Positions 17,841 to 23,812 of a DNA stretch of 33,984 bases are shown here, in pieces; the first letter of the stretch is position 1, and the number at the start of each line of letters is the position of its first letter. Under the pieces are notes generated by a model. It worked only from the letters and a program-made list of their open reading frames with translations. It did not search any database and was not told the origin of the DNA. The stretch covers positions 1-33,984 of the forward strand of contig CAVVIK010000004.1 in the NCBI GenBank assembly GCA_963748315.1. The letters are read 5' to 3'. This DNA is from DASPHG01 sp963748315. Its GTDB lineage: Bacteria > Actinomycetota > Thermoleophilia > Solirubrobacterales > Thermoleophilaceae. A program made the translations under genes and the position numbers.

Positions 17841-18301
17841 TCCGAGCCCTGGCCGCCGCGGCCGCCGTCGGGCTCGTGGCCGCGTCCGTCGCCGGTGCGG
17901 TGACATTGCGCGGCACCTCCAAGGACGACCGCCTGGTCGGAACGGGCAAGGCCGACACGCTCAAGGGTCGCGGCGGTGACGACCGGCTGCGGGGCCGCAA
18001 GAGAGGCGATCTCCTCGTAGGTGGCGGCGGCAACGACCGGCTGAAGGGCGGACCGGGCGGCGACGATCTGCTCGCGGGCGATGGGAACGACAAGCTGCGC
18101 GACGGCACCGGCTTCGACATCGTCGACGCCGGCCCGGGCGACGACTACGTCTTCTCCCAGAACGGACGCGGCGACCAGATCGACTGCGGCGAGGGGGTCG
18201 ACACCGCCGTCCTCGACGAGACCGAGGACGGGGTGTTCGACTGCGAGATCCTGCAGGCGGCTCCCGAGCCGGAGCCCGAGCCTGCGCCGGAGAGCGGCTA
18301 A
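17837..18301 (+). CDS. Secreted RTX-like calcium-binding repeat protein
   Basis: The GTG start overlaps the phospholipase TGA. The 154-residue product has a signal peptide (ALAAAAAVGLVAASVAGA) and then about six glycine/aspartate nonapeptide-like repeats, for example GRGGDDRLRG, GGGGNDRLKG, GPGGDDLLAG and GPGDDYVF. Such repeats form a calcium-binding parallel beta-roll in RTX/hemolysin-type proteins. Two cysteines (IDCGEG, FDCEIL) flank the last repeat, and the tail is a short Pro-Glu run. With no catalytic domain, it may be a surface or accessory protein to the co-transcribed phospholipase. The stop overlaps that of the convergent glnA. Confidence 0.8.
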   Translation: MIRALAAAAAVGLVAASVAGAVTLRGTSKDDRLVGTGKADTLKGRGGDDRLRGRKRGDLLVGGGGNDRLKGGPGGDDLLAGDGNDKLRDGTGFDIVDAGPGDDYVFSQNGRGDQIDCGEGVDTAVLDETEDGVFDCEILQAAPEPEPEPAPESG

Positions 18302-19647
18302 AGGATCGACATGTACCGGTCCAGCTCCCACTGGGAGACCTGGACCCGATAGTCCTCCCACTCCTGCCGCTTGATCTCGACGTAGCGGTTGAACATGTGC
18401 TCGCCGAGCGTGCGCAGCACGAGCTCTGACTCGGCGGTCAGCTCGATCGCCTCGCCGAGCGTCTCGGGCAGCTGCTCGATGCCGAGGCGCTTCCGCTCGT
18501 CCGGAGTGATGTGGTACAGGTTCTTCTCCATCGGCTCGGGCAGCTCGTAGCCCTTCTCGATCCCCTCGAGGCCGGCCTGGAGCAGGACCGCGAACGTCAG
18601 GTACGGGTTGCACGCGGGGTCGGGACAGCGCAGCTCCATCCGCGTCGCCTGCTCCTTGCCCGGGTGGTACAGCGGCACGCGCACGAGCGCCGAGCGGTTG
18701 CGGCGCGACCACGAGCAATACACAGGCGCCTCGTAACCCGGCACGAGTCGTTTGTACGAGTTGACCCACTGGGCGAAGATCGAGCAGATCTCGCGTGCGT
18801 GCTTGAGCTGGCCGGCGATGAACTGCTTGCCCGTCGTCGAGAGGTAGTACTTGTCGTCGGCGTCGTAGAAGGCGTTCTTGCCGTCCTTGAAGAGCGACTG
18901 ATGCGTGTGCATGCCGGACCCGTTCTCGCCGAAGAGCGGCTTCGGCATGAACGTGGCATGCCAGCCGTACTTCATGGCGTACTCCTTGACAGTGATCCGG
19001 TACGTCATGCAGTCGTCGGCCATCTTCATGGCGTGCGCGTAGCGCATGTCGATCTCGTGCTGTGACGGCCCGACCTCGTGGTGCGTGTACTCGACGTGAA
19101 TGCCGAGCTGCTCCAGCGCAAGCACGGTCTCGCGCCGGACGTCGGAGCCGGCGTCGAGCGTCGTCAGGTCGAAATAGCCGCCCTCGTCGAGGACCTCGGG
19201 CTGGCCGGACTCCGGCTTCGCGCTCTTGAAGTAGAAGTACTCGAGCTCGGGGCCGACGTTGAAGGTGTCGAAGCCCATCGACTCAGCGCGCTGGAGCGCG
19301 CGCCTCATCACGTGCCGCGGGTCGCCCTCGTAGGGCTCGCGGCTCGGCGTGACGATGTCGCAGAACATGCGCCCCACGCCCTTGTCCTCGGGCCGCCACG
19401 GGAGGATGGCGAACGTGGCCGGATCGGGCATGGCGATCATGTCGGACTCCTCGATCGCGTTGAAGCCGGTGATCGACGAGCCGTCGAAGCCCATCCCGCC
19501 CTCGAAGGCGTCTTCGAGCTCCTCCTTGTTGATCGAGAAGCTCTTCAGCTGACCGAGGATGTCGGTGAACCAGAAGCGAATGAAGCGGATGTCGCGGTCG
19601 TCGACGATGGACTTGACGTCATCGGCGGTCCGAGGCTGGTCGGCCAT
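18298..19647 (-). CDS. glnA: Glutamine synthetase, type I (alpha-like)
   Basis: The ATG at 19647 has AGGGAG six bases upstream; the longer open frame to 19770 lies antisense in the HxlR gene. The 449-residue enzyme joins ammonium to glutamate with ATP. Signatures are FDGSSITGF in the N-terminal domain, NVGPELEYF and HHEVGPSQHEID (metal-binding glutamates), KPLFGENGSGMHTHQSL (ATP and glutamate site) and the arginine-rich SRRNRSALVRVP. Length and the tail IEQLPETLGEAI match GSI-alpha, which lacks the insertion of the adenylylated GSI-beta type, although a tyrosine occurs in KNLYHITPDE. It probably does not depend on adenylylation (inference). Its GOGAT partners gltB and gltD lie 8-14 kb away. 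HxlR is 37 bases upstream on the same strand. Confidence 0.95.
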   Translation of the reverse strand: MADQPRTADDVKSIVDDRDIRFIRFWFTDILGQLKSFSINKEELEDAFEGGMGFDGSSITGFNAIEESDMIAMPDPATFAILPWRPEDKGVGRMFCDIVTPSREPYEGDPRHVMRRALQRAESMGFDTFNVGPELEYFYFKSAKPESGQPEVLDEGGYFDLTTLDAGSDVRRETVLALEQLGIHVEYTHHEVGPSQHEIDMRYAHAMKMADDCMTYRITVKEYAMKYGWHATFMPKPLFGENGSGMHTHQSLFKDGKNAFYDADDKYYLSTTGKQFIAGQLKHAREICSIFAQWVNSYKRLVPGYEAPVYCSWSRRNRSALVRVPLYHPGKEQATRMELRCPDPACNPYLTFAVLLQAGLEGIEKGYELPEPMEKNLYHITPDERKRLGIEQLPETLGEAIELTAESELVLRTLGEHMFNRYVEIKRQEWEDYRVQVSQWELDRYMSIL

Positions 19648-19684
19648 GTTCTCCCTGTTCGTCGGGGGCGGGAAGGGCGCCAGA

Positions 19685-20044
19685 CTACTGGCGTGGGAGC
19701 CAGTTGTGCGCCCAGCTCTTGAGCGCACGCACGGTCGGCTCGAGGGCGCGGCCCTTGGCCGTGAGCGCATACTCGACCCGCACGGGACCGGTGTCGCTCA
19801 CGTGACGTTCGACGATCGCCTCGGCCTCGAGCTCCTTCATGCGCTCGGACAGCAGCCGATCGGAGATGTCGGGCACGAGTTCGCGCACCTCGGAGAAGCG
19901 CAGCGGGCCGTCCATGAGGACGAGCAGGATCGCGCCGGTCCAGCGCTTGCCCACCAGCTCGACAGCCTGGTGGTATAGGCCGCAGCAGGGTGCTCGACCC
20001 GCGAGGTGGTGGCTGTCCTCAGCCATGCCGGCCTGCGCTGGCAT
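19685..20044 (-). CDS. HxlR-family winged-helix transcriptional regulator
   Basis: The product is 119 residues from ATG 20044, a start supported by TATCCT exactly seven bases upstream. The HxlR domain is typical: CCGLYHQAVELVGKRWTGAIL, then RFSEVRELVPDISDRLLSERMKELE (recognition helix), VERHVSDTGPVRVEYALTAKGRAL (wing) and a short C-terminal helix. Cysteines 19-20 before the first helix could be redox-sensing, as in some family members. It sits between the AhpD-like gene and glnA on the same strand. The AhpD-like gene is the most likely target; read-through into glnA is possible. Confidence 0.9.
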   Translation of the reverse strand: MPAQAGMAEDSHHLAGRAPCCGLYHQAVELVGKRWTGAILLVLMDGPLRFSEVRELVPDISDRLLSERMKELEAEAIVERHVSDTGPVRVEYALTAKGRALEPTVRALKSWAHNWLPRQ

Positions 20045-20051
20045 GTCTCAG

Positions 20052-20057
20052 AGGATA
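20052..20057 (-). promoter_or_regulatory. -10 element (TATCCT) for leaderless HxlR gene
   Basis: TATCCT on the minus strand, then seven bases (CTGAGAC), then ATG. There is no Shine-Dalgarno sequence. It indicates that the regulator has its own promoter inside the cluster. Confidence 0.6.
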
Positions 20058-20079
20058 GCCCTGCCGCAGGTCCGGCTAA

Positions 20080-20643
20080 CTACGCGGCCTGCTGGAGCCG
20101 TGCGTCCTCTGCGGAGCCGTCGAGCGGGACGTCGCCCGCACGCGTCACGAGGTTGCCGAACGTGGCGACCGCGATGTGCGCGATCGCCTCGAGCAGCTGC
20201 TCGTCGCTCCAGCCTGCCTCGAGGGCGTCCTCGTGGTTGACGCGCGGCGGCGTGCCGTCCGTCTCCAGGATCCCGCGCACGTAGGTGAGCATCGCGGCCT
20301 CACGCTTCTCGGCGGACTCGAAGCTCCGCGCCTTGGCGATCTCGTCGAGGCCCAGCCCGGCGTCGCGCGCCGTGCGCTGAAGCGCGGCCAGCGCGTATGC
20401 CGATCCCTGGTGCTCGGCTACCGCGAGCGCGATCCGCTGCTGCGTCTTGAGCGGCAGCTCGCCGTGGCGGAGCTCCGAGCGGAACCGCGCGTATGCGCGC
20501 AGCGCCGCGGGCGAGCCCGAGAGCACGGCGATGAAATTCGACAGCTGGCCACCGGCGGCCAGGGCGCCCTTCAGCACCGGCAGACTGCGCTCCGGCGCGG
20601 TCAGCTCATCGTGGATCTGGAATCGGCTTTCTTTGGTCTTCAT
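20080..20643 (-). CDS. AhpD/carboxymuconolactone decarboxylase-like protein lacking catalytic cysteines
   Basis: The 187-residue product starts at ATG 20643. The fold is that of AhpD-like proteins: NFIAVLSGSPAALRAYARF, then LPLKTQQRIALAVAEHQG, SAYALAALQRTARDAGL, and a second helical half ending in EAIAHIAVATFGNLVTRA. In active AhpD-type members the middle motif reads roughly E-x-N-G-C-x-Y-C-x-x-A-H. Here both cysteines and the histidine are replaced (QGSAYALAAL). It is therefore unlikely to be a thiol peroxidase; it may be a pseudoenzyme or use other chemistry. It has the best-defined promoter in the window, with a CRP-type site and an inverted repeat, and lies upstream of an HxlR regulator. 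Confidence 0.8.
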   Translation of the reverse strand: MKTKESRFQIHDELTAPERSLPVLKGALAAGGQLSNFIAVLSGSPAALRAYARFRSELRHGELPLKTQQRIALAVAEHQGSAYALAALQRTARDAGLGLDEIAKARSFESAEKREAAMLTYVRGILETDGTPPRVNHEDALEAGWSDEQLLEAIAHIAVATFGNLVTRAGDVPLDGSAEDARLQQAA

Positions 20644-20671
20644 AGGTAGTTACTTCACTTTCGGCAGGCTT

Positions 20672-20690
20672 CTTACGTCCGGTAAGTATA
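20672..20690 (-). promoter_or_regulatory. TATACT -10 element with overlapping inverted repeat
   Basis: On the minus strand TATACT (20690-20685) is a near-consensus -10. It overlaps an inverted repeat, CTTAC-GTCCG-GTAAG (20672-20686), covering the predicted start near 20678, a typical repressor position. The neighbouring HxlR protein is the obvious candidate. The remaining leader has AGTGAAG as a weak ribosome-binding site. Confidence 0.55.
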
Positions 20691-20713
20691 CGTCCCCCTT
20701 CAAGGGGCGTCAC

Positions 20714-20729
20714 TGTGACCTCGGTCACA
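20714..20729. promoter_or_regulatory. CRP/FNR-type operator TGTGA-N6-TCACA
   Basis: TGTGACCTCGGTCACA is an exact match to the TGTGA-N6-TCACA consensus used by CRP proteins, including the mycobacterial one, with seven-base arms. Its centre is about 43 bases upstream of the start predicted from TATACT, close to class II activator spacing (-41.5). It lies in the 116-base gap between the wall-protein gene and the AhpD-like gene. Confidence 0.6.
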
Positions 20730-20759
20730 GGTTGATACGGGCCGCGGATTAAGCGCGGA

Positions 20760-21419
20760 TCAACGGTTGGCGCGGATTTCGCTCGTGGAGCTCATTCGCA
20801 CGGCGTCCGCCGTGTGAGCTGTGAGGTCGTATTCGACCCCCTTCACGAACGGACCACGATCCACGACGCGGGCGATCACGATCCGACCGCCATGCGCGAT
20901 CGTGACCTTCGTCCCGCACGGCAGACTCTTGTGTGCCACGCCGAACGTGTCGCGCGTGAGCTTGCCTCCGCAGGCCATCTCGTTCCCGTACAGGCCGGGG
21001 CCGTACCACGTGGCTGTGCGGCGCTTGCTCGGGCGGAACTCGGCCCGCGTCATCGGTCCGACGATCCCGTCCGCGGTGATGCCGCGAGAGTGCTGGAACT
21101 GGCGCACCTTGCGCTTGGTGATCGTCCCGAAGTAGCCCGTCGAGGGAACCTCGTAGCCGCGGCGCGTGAGCAGGATCTGCAGCGTCTTCACGTCGTTGCC
21201 CGCCGTGCCCTTCTGCAGCGTGCGGTCACCGAGCGTCGCCCGCTGCCACTTGGCCGCGTCGGCCTGGGCCGTCACGACCGCCATGAACACCATGAAGACG
21301 CCAAGGAGCACGGCCCAGAACGCGACCCGGTCGGGTCGGCTCTTGATCTGCGTAGAGGTGCGGCTCGGGCGCCGGTACGGGTCCGGACGGCCCGTGATCT
21401 GCACGGTCCTGCGGCTCAC
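20760..21419 (-). CDS. Membrane-anchored peptidoglycan-binding and RlpA/3D-domain protein
   Basis: The GTG at 21419 has AAAGGA six bases upstream and gives 219 residues. The N-terminus is basic and cytoplasmic, followed by a membrane segment or long signal (about 33-55, AFWAVLLGVFMVFMAVV). A PG_binding_1 domain occupies about 66-128 (LQKGTAGNDVKTLQILLTRR, GYFGTITKRKVRQFQ, GITADGIVGPMTR). A double-psi beta-barrel of the RlpA/3D type follows (ATWYGPGLYGNEMACGG, TFGVAHKSLPCGTKVTI, VVDRGPF, YDLTAHTADAVRM) with the conserved aspartates. Such proteins bind or cleave wall glycans. Control by a c-di-AMP riboswitch supports a wall-remodelling role. Confidence 0.87.
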   Translation of the reverse strand: MSRRTVQITGRPDPYRRPSRTSTQIKSRPDRVAFWAVLLGVFMVFMAVVTAQADAAKWQRATLGDRTLQKGTAGNDVKTLQILLTRRGYEVPSTGYFGTITKRKVRQFQHSRGITADGIVGPMTRAEFRPSKRRTATWYGPGLYGNEMACGGKLTRDTFGVAHKSLPCGTKVTIAHGGRIVIARVVDRGPFVKGVEYDLTAHTADAVRMSSTSEIRANR

Positions 21420-21420
21420 T

Positions 21421-21579
21421 GCATCCTTTCTCTTTCGTGCGCCTACGGGGTTAGCTGTCGGGCTCGCGCTGAAAGAGCTGCGCTACGCCGAAGGATTCGG
21501 CGATTCGCCCCAGGCCCTGCGGCTGGGCCATTGGATCCCCCGTGTCTCCTCCCGCGGGAGGAGACCTCGGCTATGGACG
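21421..21579 (-). promoter_or_regulatory. c-di-AMP riboswitch (ydaO/yuaA type) with 5' palindromic hairpin
   Basis: On the minus strand the leader contains CACGGGGGATCC, CTGGGGCGAATCG, CTCTTTCAGCGCGAGCC, CGACAGCTAACCCC and GGCGCACGAAAGAG, in ydaO order, then AAAGGA and the GTG start. It closely matches the riboswitch at 11786-11913. A perfect 22-bp palindrome with arms GTCTCCTCCCG lies at its 5' end (21544-21565). A small hairpin (GCCGAATCCTTCGGC) forms the variable loop. Binding of c-di-AMP is expected from the family. Confidence 0.87.
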
Positions 21580-21585
21580 CGCGGC

Positions 21586-21591
21586 ATCGTA
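21586..21591 (-). promoter_or_regulatory. -10 element (TACGAT) of the second riboswitch transcript
   Basis: TACGAT on the minus strand predicts a start near 21579, just before the palindromic hairpin and aptamer. This places a promoter between the cytochrome c gene and the wall-protein gene. Confidence 0.45.
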
Positions 21592-21637
21592 GCAGCGGGG
21601 CACGATGCTCACGCTCACTATTAACGGTAGATGCAGG

Positions 21638-22126
21638 CTATTTCTTGCCCGCGACGGCCGTGACGTAGGCGGCGACGGCCTCCGCGTCCTCGCCCTCGAG
21701 GAGGCCGGCAGGCATGCGCTTCTGGCCGGTGCCGCCGATTTTGATGGCCTGTAGGACGCGGTCCTCGGTCATCTCGCCGATCTCGTCGAGGTCGGGGCCC
21801 GTGACGCCGCGGGCGTTCGCCGCGGCGAGCGTGTGGCATGTGGCGCACGTCTGGCGGAAGAGCTCCTTGCCTTCCTCGAGCTCGCTCGACGCCTCAACGT
21901 GCTGGATCGGCGGCGTGCCGCCCTCGGAGGGCTCCCTGTTGGCGATCACGATGGCCGGCACGGCGAGTCCCAGCCCGACGTAGACGAGGACCATCGAGAA
22001 GCGGAAGAAGCGCCCGCCCTTCGTGAGGTACGCCTCGCGCGCGTGCCCGGGGCCGCCCGAGAACGCGACGAAGATGACGCCGATGCCCAGAAGGACGAAC
22101 GGCGCTAGGAATGCGACTACCTCCAT
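21638..22126 (-). CDS. Membrane-anchored c-type cytochrome
   Basis: The 162-residue product starts at ATG 22126, with TACGAT nine bases upstream. Two membrane segments (about 3-22 and 43-62) carry a C-terminal class I cytochrome c domain. Heme is bound covalently at CATCH in FRQTCATCHTLAAANARG; the distal methionine is in QKRMPAGLL. The domain ends in a helix (DAEAVAAYVTAVAG). It is predicted to face outside the membrane and shuttle electrons in respiration. No oxidase or bc1 genes are adjacent, so its partner is not shown here. The gene is followed by the riboswitch promoter region. Confidence 0.9.
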   Translation of the reverse strand: MEVVAFLAPFVLLGIGVIFVAFSGGPGHAREAYLTKGGRFFRFSMVLVYVGLGLAVPAIVIANREPSEGGTPPIQHVEASSELEEGKELFRQTCATCHTLAAANARGVTGPDLDEIGEMTEDRVLQAIKIGGTGQKRMPAGLLEGEDAEAVAAYVTAVAGKK

Positions 22127-22165
22127 CGGGCGGGCATCGTATCCCGCGGGAGCGGCGGCTAGCCG

Positions 22166-22591
22166 TCAGGCGCCGGCCGCGGCCTCGCGCCTGGCGCGCT
22201 TCCAACTGCCGTAGGCGGCGAAGACATCAGCCAGCTCGGGCAGCGACGGGTCGCTCGAGCTGTGCTGCTGGTAGTCCACCATCAGGAGCCGTTCCGGCCG
22301 CGACCCGAGTTCTTGGGCGACCGTGCGGATCGCCTCGCAGACCTGCTCGGGCGATGCCGTCTCGGAGTCGTCCCGCTTCGCCCTGTGGGCGAACACGCCG
22401 GCCGCGGTGCCGCGTGCGCCCGGGCTCGCGTCCGCCGTGGGCTTCGACCGCCCCTCGCCGACCAGGAGGCGGCAGTGCGGGCAGCGCACGGGCTCCGGAG
22501 GCCAGTCATTCCCGACGTCGCTTTCGATCAGCAGAAAGCAATGCGGGCAATAGGCCTCGAGCGTGACTTCCGTGTTCTGTGCGCGTGGCAT
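22166..22591 (-). CDS. Zinc-ribbon protein of unknown function
   Basis: ATG 22591 follows AAAGGGG closely. The 141-residue product begins with a zinc ribbon of two CPHC knuckles (YCPHCFLLIE and RCPHCRLLVG, 20 residues apart). A polar, Gly/Ala-rich linker follows and then a helical C-terminal part (SPEQVCEAIRTVAQELGSRPERLLMVDYQQHS, LADVFAAYGSWKRAR). The second half looks like a small regulatory or nucleic-acid-associated helical domain, but no family is recognised. It lies directly downstream of the sigma factor gene (54 bases) and upstream of the cytochrome gene, all on the minus strand. A role in gene regulation is only a guess. Confidence 0.7.
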   Translation of the reverse strand: MPRAQNTEVTLEAYCPHCFLLIESDVGNDWPPEPVRCPHCRLLVGEGRSKPTADASPGARGTAAGVFAHRAKRDDSETASPEQVCEAIRTVAQELGSRPERLLMVDYQQHSSSDPSLPELADVFAAYGSWKRARREAAAGA

Positions 22592-22644
22592 ACCCCTTTG
22601 CCCTCAAAGAGGTGATTGCCTATGTGCGGATGGCGTAAACGCCG

Positions 22645-23694
22645 CTAGGCGGCAAGCGCCTGCAACTCGCGCTCTTCCGCGAGCTTGCGGAGCGCGCGGC
22701 GCTCGAGCTTGCGCACGCCTTCAGGCGACAGCCCGGTGCGATTCGCGACCTCGCGCAGGGGCAGCGGATCGCCGCCGCCGATGCCGAAGCGCAACTCGAT
22801 GATCTCGCGCGCGCTCGGGTCGAGCCCGTTGAGTGCGCGGCGGATCGATTGCTCCTCGAGCGCCAGTGCGACCTCCTCGAGCGGCCCGGGGCCGTCCGCG
22901 GGGATGAGCGAGCCCAGCTCGGTCTCCCCCTCCTCGCCGACCGGCGTCTCGAGGCTTACCGGGACGCGCTCTGCCGAGCGCAGCTCCTCGATCTTCTCCG
23001 GCTCGAGGTCGACGTACTTCGAGAGCTCCTCGATCGTCGGGTCGCGGCCGATCTCGGCGGCCAGGCGCCGCTCGGCGGTCCGCACACGCGTGAGCTCCTG
23101 CGCAATGTGCACCGGCAGCCGCACGGTGCGCGAGTGGTGCTGGAGCCCACGCTGCATCGCCTGGCGGATCCACCAGGTCGCATAGGTCGAGAACTTGAAG
23201 CCGCGCCGGTAGTCGAACTTCTCGACGGCGCGGATCAGGCCGAGGATGCCCTCCTGGATCAGGTCCAGGAACGGCAGCCCGAGGCCGCGGTAGCGCTTTG
23301 CGTTCGAGACCACGAGCCGTAGGTTCGACTCGATCATCCGGTCCTTGGCGCGCTGGTCGCCGCGCTCGATGCGCTTCGCCAGCTCGATCTCCTCCACCGC
23401 CGTCAGCAGCGCGCGCTGCGAGATGTCGCGCAGGAAGAGCTGGAGCGAGTCGCTCGTGGCCTCGGCGATCGCGGCCGCGTGGAAGTTCCCCGTCGTCGGC
23501 TCATCGGTCCTACGGGCGGCATCGAGCACCTCGATGCCCCGGCGCTCGGCCTCGGCGTAGAAGGCGTCGAGCGCGCCTTCCTCCAGCTCGAGCTCCTCGA
23601 CGGCCGCGGCGACCTCACCGAACTCGAGGGTGCCCTGGTCCTCTCCCTTCTGGAGCAACGCGTCGAGCGTGGGGTGTCCCGAAAAACCGGCCAT
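22645..23694 (-). CDS. RpoD-family RNA polymerase sigma factor
   Basis: The ATG at 23694 gives 349 residues; an upstream GTG (23721) would lie before the TATCCT element (23716-23711) and is rejected. Residues 1-75 form an acidic region resembling sigma region 1.1. Region 1.2/2 follows (DSLQLFLRDISQ, NLRLVVSNAKRYRG, LDLIQEGILGLIRAVEKFDY, FKFSTYATWWIRQAM), then region 3 (PVHIAQELTRVRTAERRLAAE) and region 4 (LDPSAREIIELRFGI, LREVANRTGLSPEGVRKLERRALRKL). This is the group 1/2 pattern, close to housekeeping sigmas but with a short region 1.1. In the -10-reading helix the glutamine (residue 178) is kept, while the position of E. coli Thr440 is glutamine (181). It may be a secondary or primary sigma; this cannot be settled here. 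Confidence 0.92.
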   Translation of the reverse strand: MAGFSGHPTLDALLQKGEDQGTLEFGEVAAAVEELELEEGALDAFYAEAERRGIEVLDAARRTDEPTTGNFHAAAIAEATSDSLQLFLRDISQRALLTAVEEIELAKRIERGDQRAKDRMIESNLRLVVSNAKRYRGLGLPFLDLIQEGILGLIRAVEKFDYRRGFKFSTYATWWIRQAMQRGLQHHSRTVRLPVHIAQELTRVRTAERRLAAEIGRDPTIEELSKYVDLEPEKIEELRSAERVPVSLETPVGEEGETELGSLIPADGPGPLEEVALALEEQSIRRALNGLDPSAREIIELRFGIGGGDPLPLREVANRTGLSPEGVRKLERRALRKLAEERELQALAA

Positions 23695-23812
23695 GCGAGC
23701 CTGAGTCCCCAGGATAGGCACACCCGTAACGCGCGCAAGCCCTCGAACGCGCCTGAGACCCCGCCGTCGTGCTGCCGCATCCGGAAATTGCTGCCTCTAC
23801 GCTACGCGGCGG

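Noticed and set aside
22628..22645. Short hairpin GGCG-TAAA-CGCC after the sigma factor gene as a terminator
   Set aside because: Four-base stem and no U tract; too weak to call.
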